A stretch of DNA of 64,000 bases, taken from positions 37,658,205 to 37,722,204 of the forward strand of contig OX578276.1 in NCBI GenBank assembly GCA_951217055.1, in the 5' to 3' direction. The notes below the pieces were generated by a model. The model was not told the DNA's origin. It saw only the letters and a program-made list of their open reading frames with translations, and did not search any database. A program made the position numbers and the translations under genes. This DNA is from Gerris lacustris (Eukaryota; Arthropoda; Insecta; Hemiptera; Gerridae). This document shows positions 11,952 through 20,861 of the stretch, in pieces; position 1 is the stretch's first letter; each line of letters begins with the position of its first letter.

Positions 11952-13130
11952 AAAAAGAAGTAGACTTACTTCACAAAACAGAGGAACAGAAGAAGACGAT
12001 GAGGATATCGCCCCACCTGCACCTTTTCCTTCCCATGTTCCTGACCCAAACAGAGAAGTTCAACCATCTACTTCTGCTCTAGTAGTCTCAGAAGACATAC
12101 ATGTTGATTGGGACCAAAGTTTTACTTCACAAGGTGCAGATCCTGCTCTGACTGAAGAACAGCTACTTCCAAATCAACATGAACCCTCAAGCAGCTCAAA
12201 TGTGGTATTGAGGTCACCTGACCTCAATACCACATTTGAGTCCATTGAGGGTCCAATAATCGAAAGAGATGACTGTAGATGATGAAGAGGTAAAGTTACT
12301 CAGAAACAAGCTTATGATTGGTAACCAAAAAGGTGGTGATTTGGAGTTGAAAGGAGCTGTTATTCAGTCAGAGCTGGATCTATTAAAGGTGAAGCCCAAA
12401 CAAGAACCAGGCAATGTACTTAGCTATTGTAGTATTAAGGATACTAAATTTTTAAGGTACTACACTGGTCTTCCTGACAAAAGGAGTATTTGAAATGCTA
12501 CTGAAGTGGATTCGGATTAAAGATATCAAATATACAGATGACTGGAATGGAAAGTGACTAAAGTTGAGGATGAAGACAAATTATTTATAACTAGTCAAAC
12601 TGAGACTAAATTTAGATTACACTGATCTTGGTGTAAGGTTTCAAGTCAGTAGAGGGACAATCAGAAATGTATTTCTTACCATTTTACATGCGATACATTT
12701 CATTTTATTTCCTCTTCTAACTATGCCCTCTACACACAAAAACAAGGGTACTATGACATCAGCATTTTCTAACTTTTCTAATTGTCGATGCATAGTAGAC
12801 GTTCCGTTCAGTGCCCAGATCAAGTTTGGAGAAGCATTTCCAAAACCTTTTCCTACTACAAGCATCGAAACACTTTCAAAGGTCTGTTTGCTTGCTCACC
12901 TCATGGTGTCATCACATTTGTCAGCCAATTGTATCCAGGGTCAATATCAGACAAAGTAATATTTCAAAATTGCAATTTCTTATCCCTGGTGACCTTGTGT
13001 TGGCTGATAAAGGTTTTTTTAATTTTTGATGTGGATCCAGAAGGAGTTAATAAACATACCACCTTTTGTTAAACATGGACATCTCTCAGAATCAGAAGCT
13101 TGGCTTACAGAAACACAATATATTTATTAA
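11952..13130 (+). pseudogene. DDE_Tnp_4-type transposase relic (ISL2EU-like)
   Basis: A splice acceptor (tttttag, ending near 11951) opens an acidic N-terminal part. It is followed by KFLRYYTGLPDKRSI (about 12445-12490), a helix-turn-helix-like segment with DLGVRFQVSRGTIRNVF (about 12620-12680), then YYKHRNTFKGL, PHGVITFVSQLYPGSISDK and, in another frame, PGDLVLADKGF (about 12990-13020). These are the blocks of DDE transposases in the Harbinger/ISL2EU neighbourhood. The catalytic D of LADKGF survives. At least four frame changes and several stops make it non-functional. The THAP domain and C-terminal block were not found. Confidence 0.7.
12195..12240. repeat. 46-bp near-perfect palindrome inside coding relic
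   Basis: Arms of 22 bp (beginning CTCAAATGTGGTATTGAG) pair without mismatch around a 2-base centre. One arm is presumably original coding sequence and the other a templated inverted copy. Confidence 0.85.
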
Positions 13131-13229
13131 TTAAAACATGAAGATATAAGAGAGATCAGAGATCAAGGCAAAAAATGTCTTCTTGACCCCACACAGGTGT
13201 GGTTATTTATCGGTATGATGAGCTCTATT

Positions 13230-13610
13230 CAGGGCTTATAACAGCAATTTGATACCTTGTATCAGGAACTCTGTGACAGTGTTAGTGCGTCTGGCGAGTC
13301 TGCGGCTACGGCTGCTGATCATACTATGAGAGGGAATGCCAAACACTACTTTCATGAAAGTAATGGTTACTTAGCCAACGTTAATGAATCTAAGGCACGA
13401 CCATCTACATCCTCCGCTGGTAACGTCATAGGTGCCTTTAATAGCACATCGTTTCCATACCATAAAACCAAACTTCCTATTTTAGAATCCAAGTTCAAAG
13501 GTGATAGAAAACATTGGCCTCGTTTCAAGGACACCTTCTCCAGTTTAGTGAAGGATGATCCTCAATTAAGGGATATTGACAAGTTTGACAAGTATCCTCA
13601 TATAAGGTAA
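13230..13610 (+). pseudogene. BEL/Pao gag fragment (DUF1759-like)
   Basis: The 117-codon frame from 13257 contains KLPILESKFKGDRKHWPRF then KDTFSSLVKDDPQLRDIDKF. That is the DUF1759 signature of BEL/Pao gag proteins (LPKLELPxFxGDxxxWPxFxDxF). Only the first third of gag is present; the coding similarity ends at about 13607 next to gtaagaa. No protease, RT or LTR is nearby, so this is a truncated fragment. Confidence 0.8.
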
Positions 13611-15404
13611 GAACCCTATGAGCCTAACAGAGGTTATATATTTCTTTCACATATATACATGTGAATACATTGATTATGGTAGTTTTCATCCGTAATTTTT
13701 CAAAGTAGACCATTTATTTTGTGTACTTTGTTTATTTCCCATTCATGTAAGTCTTTAACTTAGGAGAATTCAGTGAGACAGTAGCAATCTGGATTTCATG
13801 CTAACAATTTAAATTATTTATTTCAATGTGCGATTACAAAGACTTCCTTAGATGTAATTGAAATTTTGAAATTTCAGATGTAGATGTATTTCTTCAATGA
13901 AAGAAGAAGGCAGAGGATTGCTAGGCAAGCCCAGCTGAGGCTTTTGAGGGTGCAATTAAGGGATGCTTCCAATCCCTTCGATGTCCCTCTTAGCCAATTT
14001 AAGGCATATTACAGGCTGTCACAAGAGGCCTCCATTTATATAATGCATCATGGTCGCCGTCTATGTGCCAATTTTCTTTAGTGTAAGTATTTCATTATTG
14101 TATAAATGCAGTTTATTTTTGTACTAAATGTAATTAATTATTTTTAAATTTGAAACACTGAAGAAATATTACTAATTTTTTGGGGAATTTTTAGGTTTTG
14201 GCGGCGCTCCACTTCTTTGGTACTGACAGCTACCAACGTCCTGCTGGCTCATCTGTACTTTCATGCGTGAGCCAGAACGTGCAATGCAGGGCCATCAGGG
14301 AGGTTGCCAATGCCATTGTAAGGTGTAACCTTAAGGAATGGCCAAAATTTCCTGGCTCCGAACAAGAAAGGAGACATATAAAAGCTGGGTATGTCATATT
14401 CTAATCTGTAGTTTAATTCAGTTATATTTTAATTTATGTAATTAATAAATATTGACTTGTTACTTTAGGTTTGAAGCCGCTGGTTTCCCGAATATTTTAG
14501 GGGCAGTGGATGGGACCCACATTGGCATAACAACACCTCATGTCGATGGTCATGTTTATATTAACAGGAAGGGATTTCACAGCATTAATACTCAAATTGT
14601 AAGTACAAGATACTCTATTACAGTGGTTCTTAACCTTTTGGTAATCACGGCCCCCTTAAAATCTCCAAATATAATATATATACAGGGCTTGTAGTGAGTA
14701 CTGAAAGTCACTTATTTTGACGAGAGTCACTTTTAAAAAAAAAAAGTCACTGAAAGTCACTTATTTTGACGAGAGTCACTTTAAAAAAAAAAAGTCACTG
14801 AAAGTCACTTATTTGGGCTTACAAGGATAATTTTTTTTGGTTTTTTAATACAAACCATATATTTTAACTGTTTTTCGAAAAGGATGTTGCGAGCTCAAGA
14901 CTTTTTTTAACCATCAATTTTATATTAGGCCTACTTTGAACTGTGATAAATGATAAAGTTTGTAACAGTTGCACTAGATTCTGCTGGCATCTGTTGTGTT
15001 TTATTGTCAATATTAAAAAGATGGATGGAGATAGATTTTTTAAGAAAAAAACTTCCACCATTTAAGTTTTTTTCTTAAAAATGTTTTCTAACTCAATCAT
15101 ACTAGTTGATCTCAATTAAGCCAAATTGTTAAGTTTGATTTCTTTATATATGTTCATTATTTATATTTTCCAAACTAAAGATTATTTGCCTATATATTCA
15201 AAGGCTAGATAAAAGTATAAGTGTTTTTCGGTTGAAGTATTATATTGAACCCATCCGCAAAATCAAAACAAAAAAAAGTTCTCTACAAAATCAAAATAAA
15301 AAAAATTCCCTATATCAAAACAAAAAAATTCCCACACATCAAGACATGTCAATGTCAATGTTGTAAAAAGATTTAAAAATCGGGTGGGTCTGATATAATA
15401 CTAT

Positions 15405-15720
15405 ATACTATGGCGTAAGAGTATTATATTGAACCCACCCAAGATTTATTGCATACGATCTTATTCGGGCTTGTTGAAAGGCATGGGGCTTTGAGTAGGG
15501 CAAAATAAAGGGGGAAAATGAGGATGGGTATAATACTATAGACAATTGCGAAATAGTATGATATCAAACCCACTCAAGAATCATTCCATACGCTAATCAA
15601 GTTTGTAGCCTATTTTTAAAATAGGGCAAAATAAAGGGGTAAAATTATGAGGGTGGGTCTGATATAATACTATATGCAGTGGCGTAATAATATGATATTA
15701 AACCCCCCACAATTACCAAT
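15405..15720 (-). repeat. Diverged, inverted copies of the 218-bp repeat
   Basis: Two units at about 15410-15545 and 15550-15690 match the reverse complement of the 218-bp unit (shared GGCATGGGGCTTTG, TAGGGCAAAATAAAGGGG and the GTGGGT...ATAATACTAT end). They are clearly older than the downstream array because of many substitutions and deletions. Confidence 0.65.
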
Positions 15721-15749
15721 AAGAAATCTCACTTTTTTTTCTTAAGTGA

Positions 15750-15835
15750 GATATTCCTTTGTCCCGATGTACAAAGTTAATTAATATTAAGACAAACAAT
15801 ATTTATTCCAATGTACTTTGGGACAAAGGAATATC
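15750..15835. repeat. Short foldback, 86 bp
   Basis: GATATTCCTTTGTCCC at 15750-15765 and its exact reverse complement at 15820-15835 enclose 54 bp, with further pairing (GTACaaagt/actttGTAC-like). It separates the inverted copies from the direct array. Confidence 0.7.
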
Positions 15836-15894
15836 ACAATTTTGTATATATATATCTTTAAAAAATCCCGAATAAGAGCGTATGGAATGAAGTT

Positions 15895-17020
15895 TGAGTG
15901 GGTTTAATATAATACTCTTACGCCGTGGTATATAGTATTATATCATACCCACCCTCATTTCCCCCTTTATTTTGCCCTACACAAAGCCCCATGCCTTTCA
16001 ACATTCTCGAATTATAGCATATGCAAAGAATTGTATGCATTGTTATACCAGACCCACTCCTTTTTTACACACTAATGGAGGGAAATTTTGTGATTTACTC
16101 TTTTTTTTTGTTTGGGTGTGTTTAATATAATACTCTTACGCCGTGGTATATAGTATTATATCATACCCACCCTCATTTCCCCCTTTATTTTGCCCTACAC
16201 AAAGCCCCATGCCTTTCAACATTCTCGAATTATAGCATATGCAAAGAATTGTATGCATTGTTATACCAGACCCACTCCTTTTTTACACACTAATGGAGGG
16301 AAATTTTGTGATTTACTCTTTTTTTTTGTTTGGGTGTGTTTAATATAATACTCTTACGCCGTGGTATATAGTATTATATCATGCCCACCCTCATTTCCCC
16401 CTTTATTTTGCCCTACACAAAGCCCCATGCCTTTCAACATTCTCGAATTATAGCATATGCAAAGAATTGTATGCATTGTTATACCAGACCCACTCCTTTT
16501 TTACACACTAATGGAGGGAAATTTTGTGATTTACTCTTTTTTTTTGTTTGGGTGTGTTTAATATAATACTCTTACGCCGTGGTATATAGTATTATATCAT
16601 GCCCACCCTCATTTCCCCCTTTATTTTGCCCTACACAAAGCCCCATGCCTTTCAACATTCCCGAATTATAGCATATGCAAAGAATTGTATGCATTGTTAT
16701 ACCAGACCCACTCCTTTTTTACACACTAATGGAGGGAAATTTTGTGATTTACTCTTTTTTTTTGTTTGGGTGTGTTTAATATAATACTCTTACGCCGTGG
16801 TATATAGTATTATATCATGCCCACCCTCATTTCCCCCTTTATTTTGCCCTACACAAAGCCCCATGCCTTTCAACATTCTCGAATTATAGCATATGCAAAG
16901 AATTGTATGCATTGTTATACCAGACCCACTCATTTTTTACACACTAATGGAGGGAAATTTTGTGATTTACTCTTTTTTTTTGTTTGGGTGGGTTTAATAT
17001 CATACTCGTACCCCATTGTA
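15895..17020 (+). repeat. 218-bp tandem array, about five copies
   Basis: Five near-identical 218-bp units run head to tail; identical landmarks fall at 16381, 16599 and 16817 and at the equivalent positions upstream. Differences among units are only a few bases (for example an A/G at the start of the CCCACCC block). Each unit is itself flanked by an inverted pair, AGTATTATATCATACCCACC and GGGTGTGTTTAATATAATAC, joined by a short linker containing TTACGCCGTGG. It reads as a MITE arranged in tandem. The repeated 61-codon frames it creates are not genes. Confidence 0.9.
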
Positions 17021-19269
17021 TAAAGTATGATATCAAACCCACCTCTGTATTTTTTATATAATGTCAATGACATTTGTTTATTTTTGTAGGGAAATTTTAT
17101 TATTTTTTCCCGGGTGGGTTCGATATCATACTTCAACCTTTTATTTAATTGGTTACCATACATTAATATATATTTTTTGTACTTCTTTATGTTGTGATCA
17201 AAGTTGAAATAAAAATAAATTTAAAAAATTATAAAAAAGAACAGAAAAAGGTGGGGAAGGATGGGGAGGACCTTTTTCTTTTCTTTTTTTTTAAATATTT
17301 TATTCCGAACTCCCTCCTGATTGTTATTATTTTTTTTTTTTTTCGTACTGTCACGGTACAGAAAATCAAAAAACCATTCTAATATTTTTATAGTTGCATT
17401 TGCAGTGCTCAACAACAAAACGTAACTAATACTTTTTTTTTTTACTTAAAATTAAGTCACTTATTTTGAAAAAAATAGTCACCAAAGTCACTTAATTTTG
17501 AAGAAAATCTGCTACAAGACCTGTATATAGTACCTAACTACCTTTCTAGGCCTTCTGGGGGGTCGCGGCCCCCCATTTAAGAACCACTCCTCTATTACAT
17601 ATTTAATTGTTAAATTTCAAAATTTGTCTACAATACAATAATTGCAATTTAAAACTCTTTTTCAGATATTCGACTACGACATGAGGATATGGAATGTGGT
17701 TCCCCGATTCCCGGGCAGTACCCACGATTCAACAGTCGCGTCGGCAGGATAATGCAGGCAAGATTCAATGACGGGGATCAAAATACCCATCTTTTAGGTA
17801 AATAATTTAATCTTTATACACAATGACAAAATCTAAACAAGCCAAATTATTTTGTCCAATTTTAAATATTGTAAGCGAATTTTTTCATCTATGTGAAACT
17901 ACTTACATATTTGGTTTTAATTAAACAGTGTTAAAAATATATATTTTAATAATAAATATATCAGATTATGATACATCGACATGGACCATATCATAAATTA
18001 CCACCTTCGAGGAACTTATTGTCCGACCTGTCAAAAATGGACTTATCATACTTTGCTATCTTGCCACAGAATTAATATTGACAATTGATTGGTATAACAA
18101 AGTGTTAATTATTTATAAATGCATGGTCTGTGTGTTGCAGGAGATTCTGGATATCCTCTCCTTCCCTGGTTGTTTACACCAGTAGCGAATGCACAAGAGA
18201 GGACTCCCGAGGCAGCATTTAATAGGAGACACTGCCAGGTGAGGTCCTGTGTAGAGAGGTGCATCGGGCTACTCAAGGCAAGATTTCGGTGTCTCCTCAA
18301 AGACAGGACACTGCACTATCAGCCTCAGAATGCGGCTAGAATTATTTTGGCGTGTGCTCTCCTACATAATGTGGCTATTGCATTCAGGGAAGGAGATTTG
18401 GATTTCGAAAATGAAGATGAAATCGTGCAACAAGTGAATTGGCCCCAGCTTGAACAAGATCAAGTTTTGAGGAGGGAGGGGCAACAGGCAAGAGCTCGAT
18501 ATATAGCTAATAACTTTTAATTATATGAAAATTTATTTCATAAATTGTGTTTGTTTCTTTAATTAACCGCCAATGTAATTTCCTGTCCATAATCCCTCTT
18601 GTGTGATAATAGCTTAAGTCTTGAATGAAGCTATTACTTTTCCTGTTCCTACAAGATAAGATACCTAGGGTCAGTCGGGGTAATTATGATACAAGAAGAC
18701 ATACTTTTCATCATAACTCCTAAACTATTTGTAGCAAACACATGAAAAACGTACTAAATTGTGTGGCTTTTAATATTCTAGCCACACAGGGGCTTAAACA
18801 TTACTTAAGATGTGCCACAAGTCAGTAAAAAAAAATAAAAAAAAATTGTGTGTCATATTTGCCCGCCTGATGGGGTTAATATGCTACAAGTATAGGACTA
18901 AAGTGATACAAGCTTATATCTCCCTGGTTTTCAACCGTAGAGGCAACACGGGGTTATGATAATACACCCCTGGGTCTAGTGTCTCATCAGTATTTTTTTT
19001 CTCTTACGACGGCTGTGTTATGACAGTTTGTTTCTGATCGAGCTCAAAGTAAAAAAACTATGTTTTAAAATAAAACAAATAACATCTTGTTGAAAATGCT
19101 GTTAATGAAATTTAATTTTAAAATAAGTAAAAAAATAGCAGCTAAAATCATAAATTGAACATTTCTGTTAAAATAATATAAAAAAATTGCAGGTAGGTAA
19201 AATAAAAGCTATAAATAAGCTTAAAATAGTAGCTACTTGATGTTAAAATTATTAAAAGACCGTCTAAAA

Positions 19270-19822
19270 ATTAACTCCTCCCTCCGTCCTGATTCCGGTT
19301 CGTTCACTTGTTTGTACATCCTCTTTTGGTACTGGACAAATTTCTTCAGGCTCTTTTCATACTAATACTGTACTACCCTCCAAAATTTCTTTAAATCTCG
19401 TAAATTTCACGACCGGATCGCCATTACTTCCAATGTCAAGAATTAGTCCAATGTTATGGCAACCTTTTTTTGTGTCAAATTTAACCACTACCCAATCATT
19501 AACTTTAATAGACTGCTTATCTTAGTCTATGTTAGTATCAGATTTTTTTAATGAGATTTTCAAATTATGATTGTTCCTCCCTCTCTATTTGCTGTAACAT
19601 AGTTTCCACATCATCATCATTCTTATCATAATAACTCCAAGTTGATATGTATGACGCTTGTAAATGGCAAAACGATAGAGGCATTCCTTCTGAATAAATA
19701 CCTACTTTTAAAAACATTCTACTTTGAATAATAGTGAAAATACAATAAAAGTTTGCAATCATGACGGAAAAGTTTTTGACCATAAAAGACAGGTCGATTC
19801 GGTTTTTATTTTGTGTGCCCAA
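19270..19822 (-). pseudogene. C-terminal relic of pogo-type transposase (tentative)
   Basis: The minus strand from 19822 gives an 85-residue frame with an acidic stretch (YYDKNDDDVETMLQQ). After stops, in the next frame, come NDWVVVKFDTKKG, NIGLILDIG, VVKFTRF and CPVPKEDVQ. A 'WVxVxF...GxIxxxxx..VKFxR.....P..EDV' tail is found, from memory, at the C-terminus of several insect pogo-like transposases. At least two in-frame stops. Identification is by pattern and by position inside the TA-flanked unit, so it is moderate at best. Confidence 0.4.
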
Positions 19823-19823
19823 A

Positions 19824-20245
19824 TAGTGTATAATTTTGAGTCCTTGCTACATGGTCAAAAATAGTGTATAATTTTGAGTCCTTGCTACATGGTCAAAAAT
19901 AGTGTATAATTTTGAGTCCTTGCTACATGGTCAAAAATAGTGTATAATTTTGAGTCCTTGCTACATGGTCAAAAATAGTGTATAATTTTGAGTCCTTGCT
20001 ACATGGTCAAAAATAGTGTATAATTTTGAGTCCTTGCTACATGGTCAAAAATAGTGTATAATTTTGAGTCCTTGCTACATGGTCAAAAATAGTGTATAAT
20101 TTTGAGTCCTTGCTACATGGTCAAAAATAGTGTATAATTTTGAGTCCTTGCTACATGGTCAAAAATAGTGTATAATTTTGAGTCCTTGCTACATGGTCAA
20201 AAATAGTGTATAATTTTGAGTCCTTGCTACATGGTCAAAAATAGT
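19824..20245. repeat. 38-bp minisatellite, 11 copies
   Basis: The unit reads AATAGTGTATAATTTTGAGT then CCTTGCTACATGGTCAAA and recurs with exact 38-bp periodicity (atggtcaaaa at 19851 and again at 20231, ten periods later) with essentially no differences. Such homogeneity indicates very recent expansion. Confidence 0.95.
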
Positions 20246-20349
20246 ACAGTATACTTCCTATATTCATATTTTTTCCATAAATGTTGGCCATTTCTAAGTA
20301 TAATTTGTTTGGCCGTATCACAATAGCCCAATTTTTTACTGGTCTTATA

Positions 20350-20620
20350 TTACTTTGCTTTGTAAGTTTCATCGCACGTTTCCGTTTCCCCAATTTTTAA
20401 CCACTTCCCGTGATCCAATCTTCCCCAAATTTTGCACATAGAAACAAAAATGGTGAAGAATACAGAAACCAAAAAAAGAACAAAAAACAAAATGGCGTCA
20501 AATTTATTTGCTTTTTAAGTTTCATCGCACACCTATCATCCCAATTTAGAACCACTTACCGTCAGTCAATCTTCCCCAAATTTTGCACATAGATACAACT
20601 AAGGTGAAGAATACAGAAAA
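20350..20620. repeat. Tandem duplication, about 155-bp period
   Basis: The block from AAGTTTCATCGCAC to CAATCTTCCCCAAATTTTGC and GGTGAAGAATACAGAAA occurs twice, starting near 20366 and 20517, with moderate divergence. It sits in the 5' (minus-strand sense) part of the pogo-type element. Confidence 0.75.
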
Positions 20621-20861
20621 AAAAAATTGAAAATAAGACCAGTTTTGAAAAATGGCATTTTTACTGGTCTTATTTGTTGTATAATTATTACCCCTACTGA
20701 CCCTATACAATTGATTGATTCAATTTGATTATTAATAAGAGTCAATTGGCAGTTGGATGATGTATTAGTTATCTCTACTCTCCCTTGCAAGTAGATACCC
20801 CAAACTGACTTAAATGCTAACTAAAGGTAATATTTATTTTGATTATATTCAACAAGCTTAA

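Larger units (their letters stand above)
15230..17138. mobile_element. Third-level nested element with GGTTGAAGTAT TIRs
   Basis: GGTTGAAGTATtATATtGAA then CCCA (15230) matches the inverted sequence ending at 17138 over about 28 bp with three or four differences. The interior is composed entirely of inverted and tandem copies of one repeat family. No reading frame of substance is present. Confidence 0.6.
14683..17523. mobile_element. Second element nested inside the hAT-type element
   Basis: CAGGGCTTGTAG at 14683-14694 is inverted at 17512-17523 as CTACAAGaCCTG. Just inside each end are copies of a (AAGTCACTTATTTTG) motif: a 60-bp tandem pair on the left (14705-14815) and an inverted version on the right (17450-17500). 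Its flanks are TA-rich and no exact target duplication can be set. It could be another hAT-type MITE, or an internal inverted repeat of the outer element. Confidence 0.55.
14621..17589. mobile_element. hAT-type element inserted in Harbinger intron
   Basis: The ends are CAGTGGTTCTTAAcC on the left and, inverted, gAGTGGTTCTTAA on the right; CAGTGGTTCT is a classic hAT (Charlie-like) terminus. The 8-bp sequence CTCTATTA is duplicated exactly at 14613-14620 and 17590-17597, the correct target-duplication length for hAT. There is no transposase frame inside. The interior is made of nested repeats (14683-17523, 15230-17138 and the 218-bp array). Confidence 0.9.
13884..18520 (+). pseudogene. HARBI1-like Harbinger transposase, five exons, interrupted intron
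   Basis: Exons: 13884-about 14081, 14195-14388, 14469-14598, 17666-17797, 18141-18520. Exon 1 has LRDASNPFDVPLSQFKAYYR, the usual HARBI1 N-terminus. Exon 2 has the ALHFFGTDSYQ helix. Exon 3 carries the first catalytic Asp in GAVDGTHIGI, exon 4 the second in FPGSTHDS, exon 5 the third acidic residue in RSCVERCIGLLKARF. Joined length is about 340 residues, the normal size. Junctions 2/3, 3/4 and 4/5 keep frame. Defects: exon 1 ends in a stop before its donor, and exon 4 has a small indel just after THDS. Intron 3 contains the hAT-type insertion; without it the intron is about 90 bp like its neighbours. Harbinger TIRs were not found. Confidence 0.85.
18668..20703 (-). mobile_element. pogo/Tc1-mariner-type element, TA-flanked
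   Basis: TA at 18666-18667 and 20704-20705 flanks GGGTCAGTcGGGGTAATtAT at the left end and its inverted match GGGTCAGTaGGGGTAATaAT at the right. TA target sites with such ends fit the Tc1-mariner superfamily, pogo branch. The unit is 2,036 bp. A minus-strand coding relic (19270-19822), a 38-bp minisatellite and a 155-bp duplication occupy the interior. The DDE catalytic core is not visible. Confidence 0.65.

Noticed and set aside
15895..17020. CRISPR-like array
   Set aside because: Units are 218-bp direct repeats without unique spacers, in a eukaryotic context.
16381..17023. Three identical or near-identical 61-68 codon open frames
   Set aside because: They repeat at exactly 218 bp because of the tandem array; no domain, Met or splice context supports coding.
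17194..17418. Overlapping short frames on both strands
   Set aside because: Lys- and Phe-rich low-complexity translations of A/T runs.
19824..20245. CRISPR-like short repeats
   Set aside because: The 38-bp units adjoin with no spacer; this is a minisatellite.
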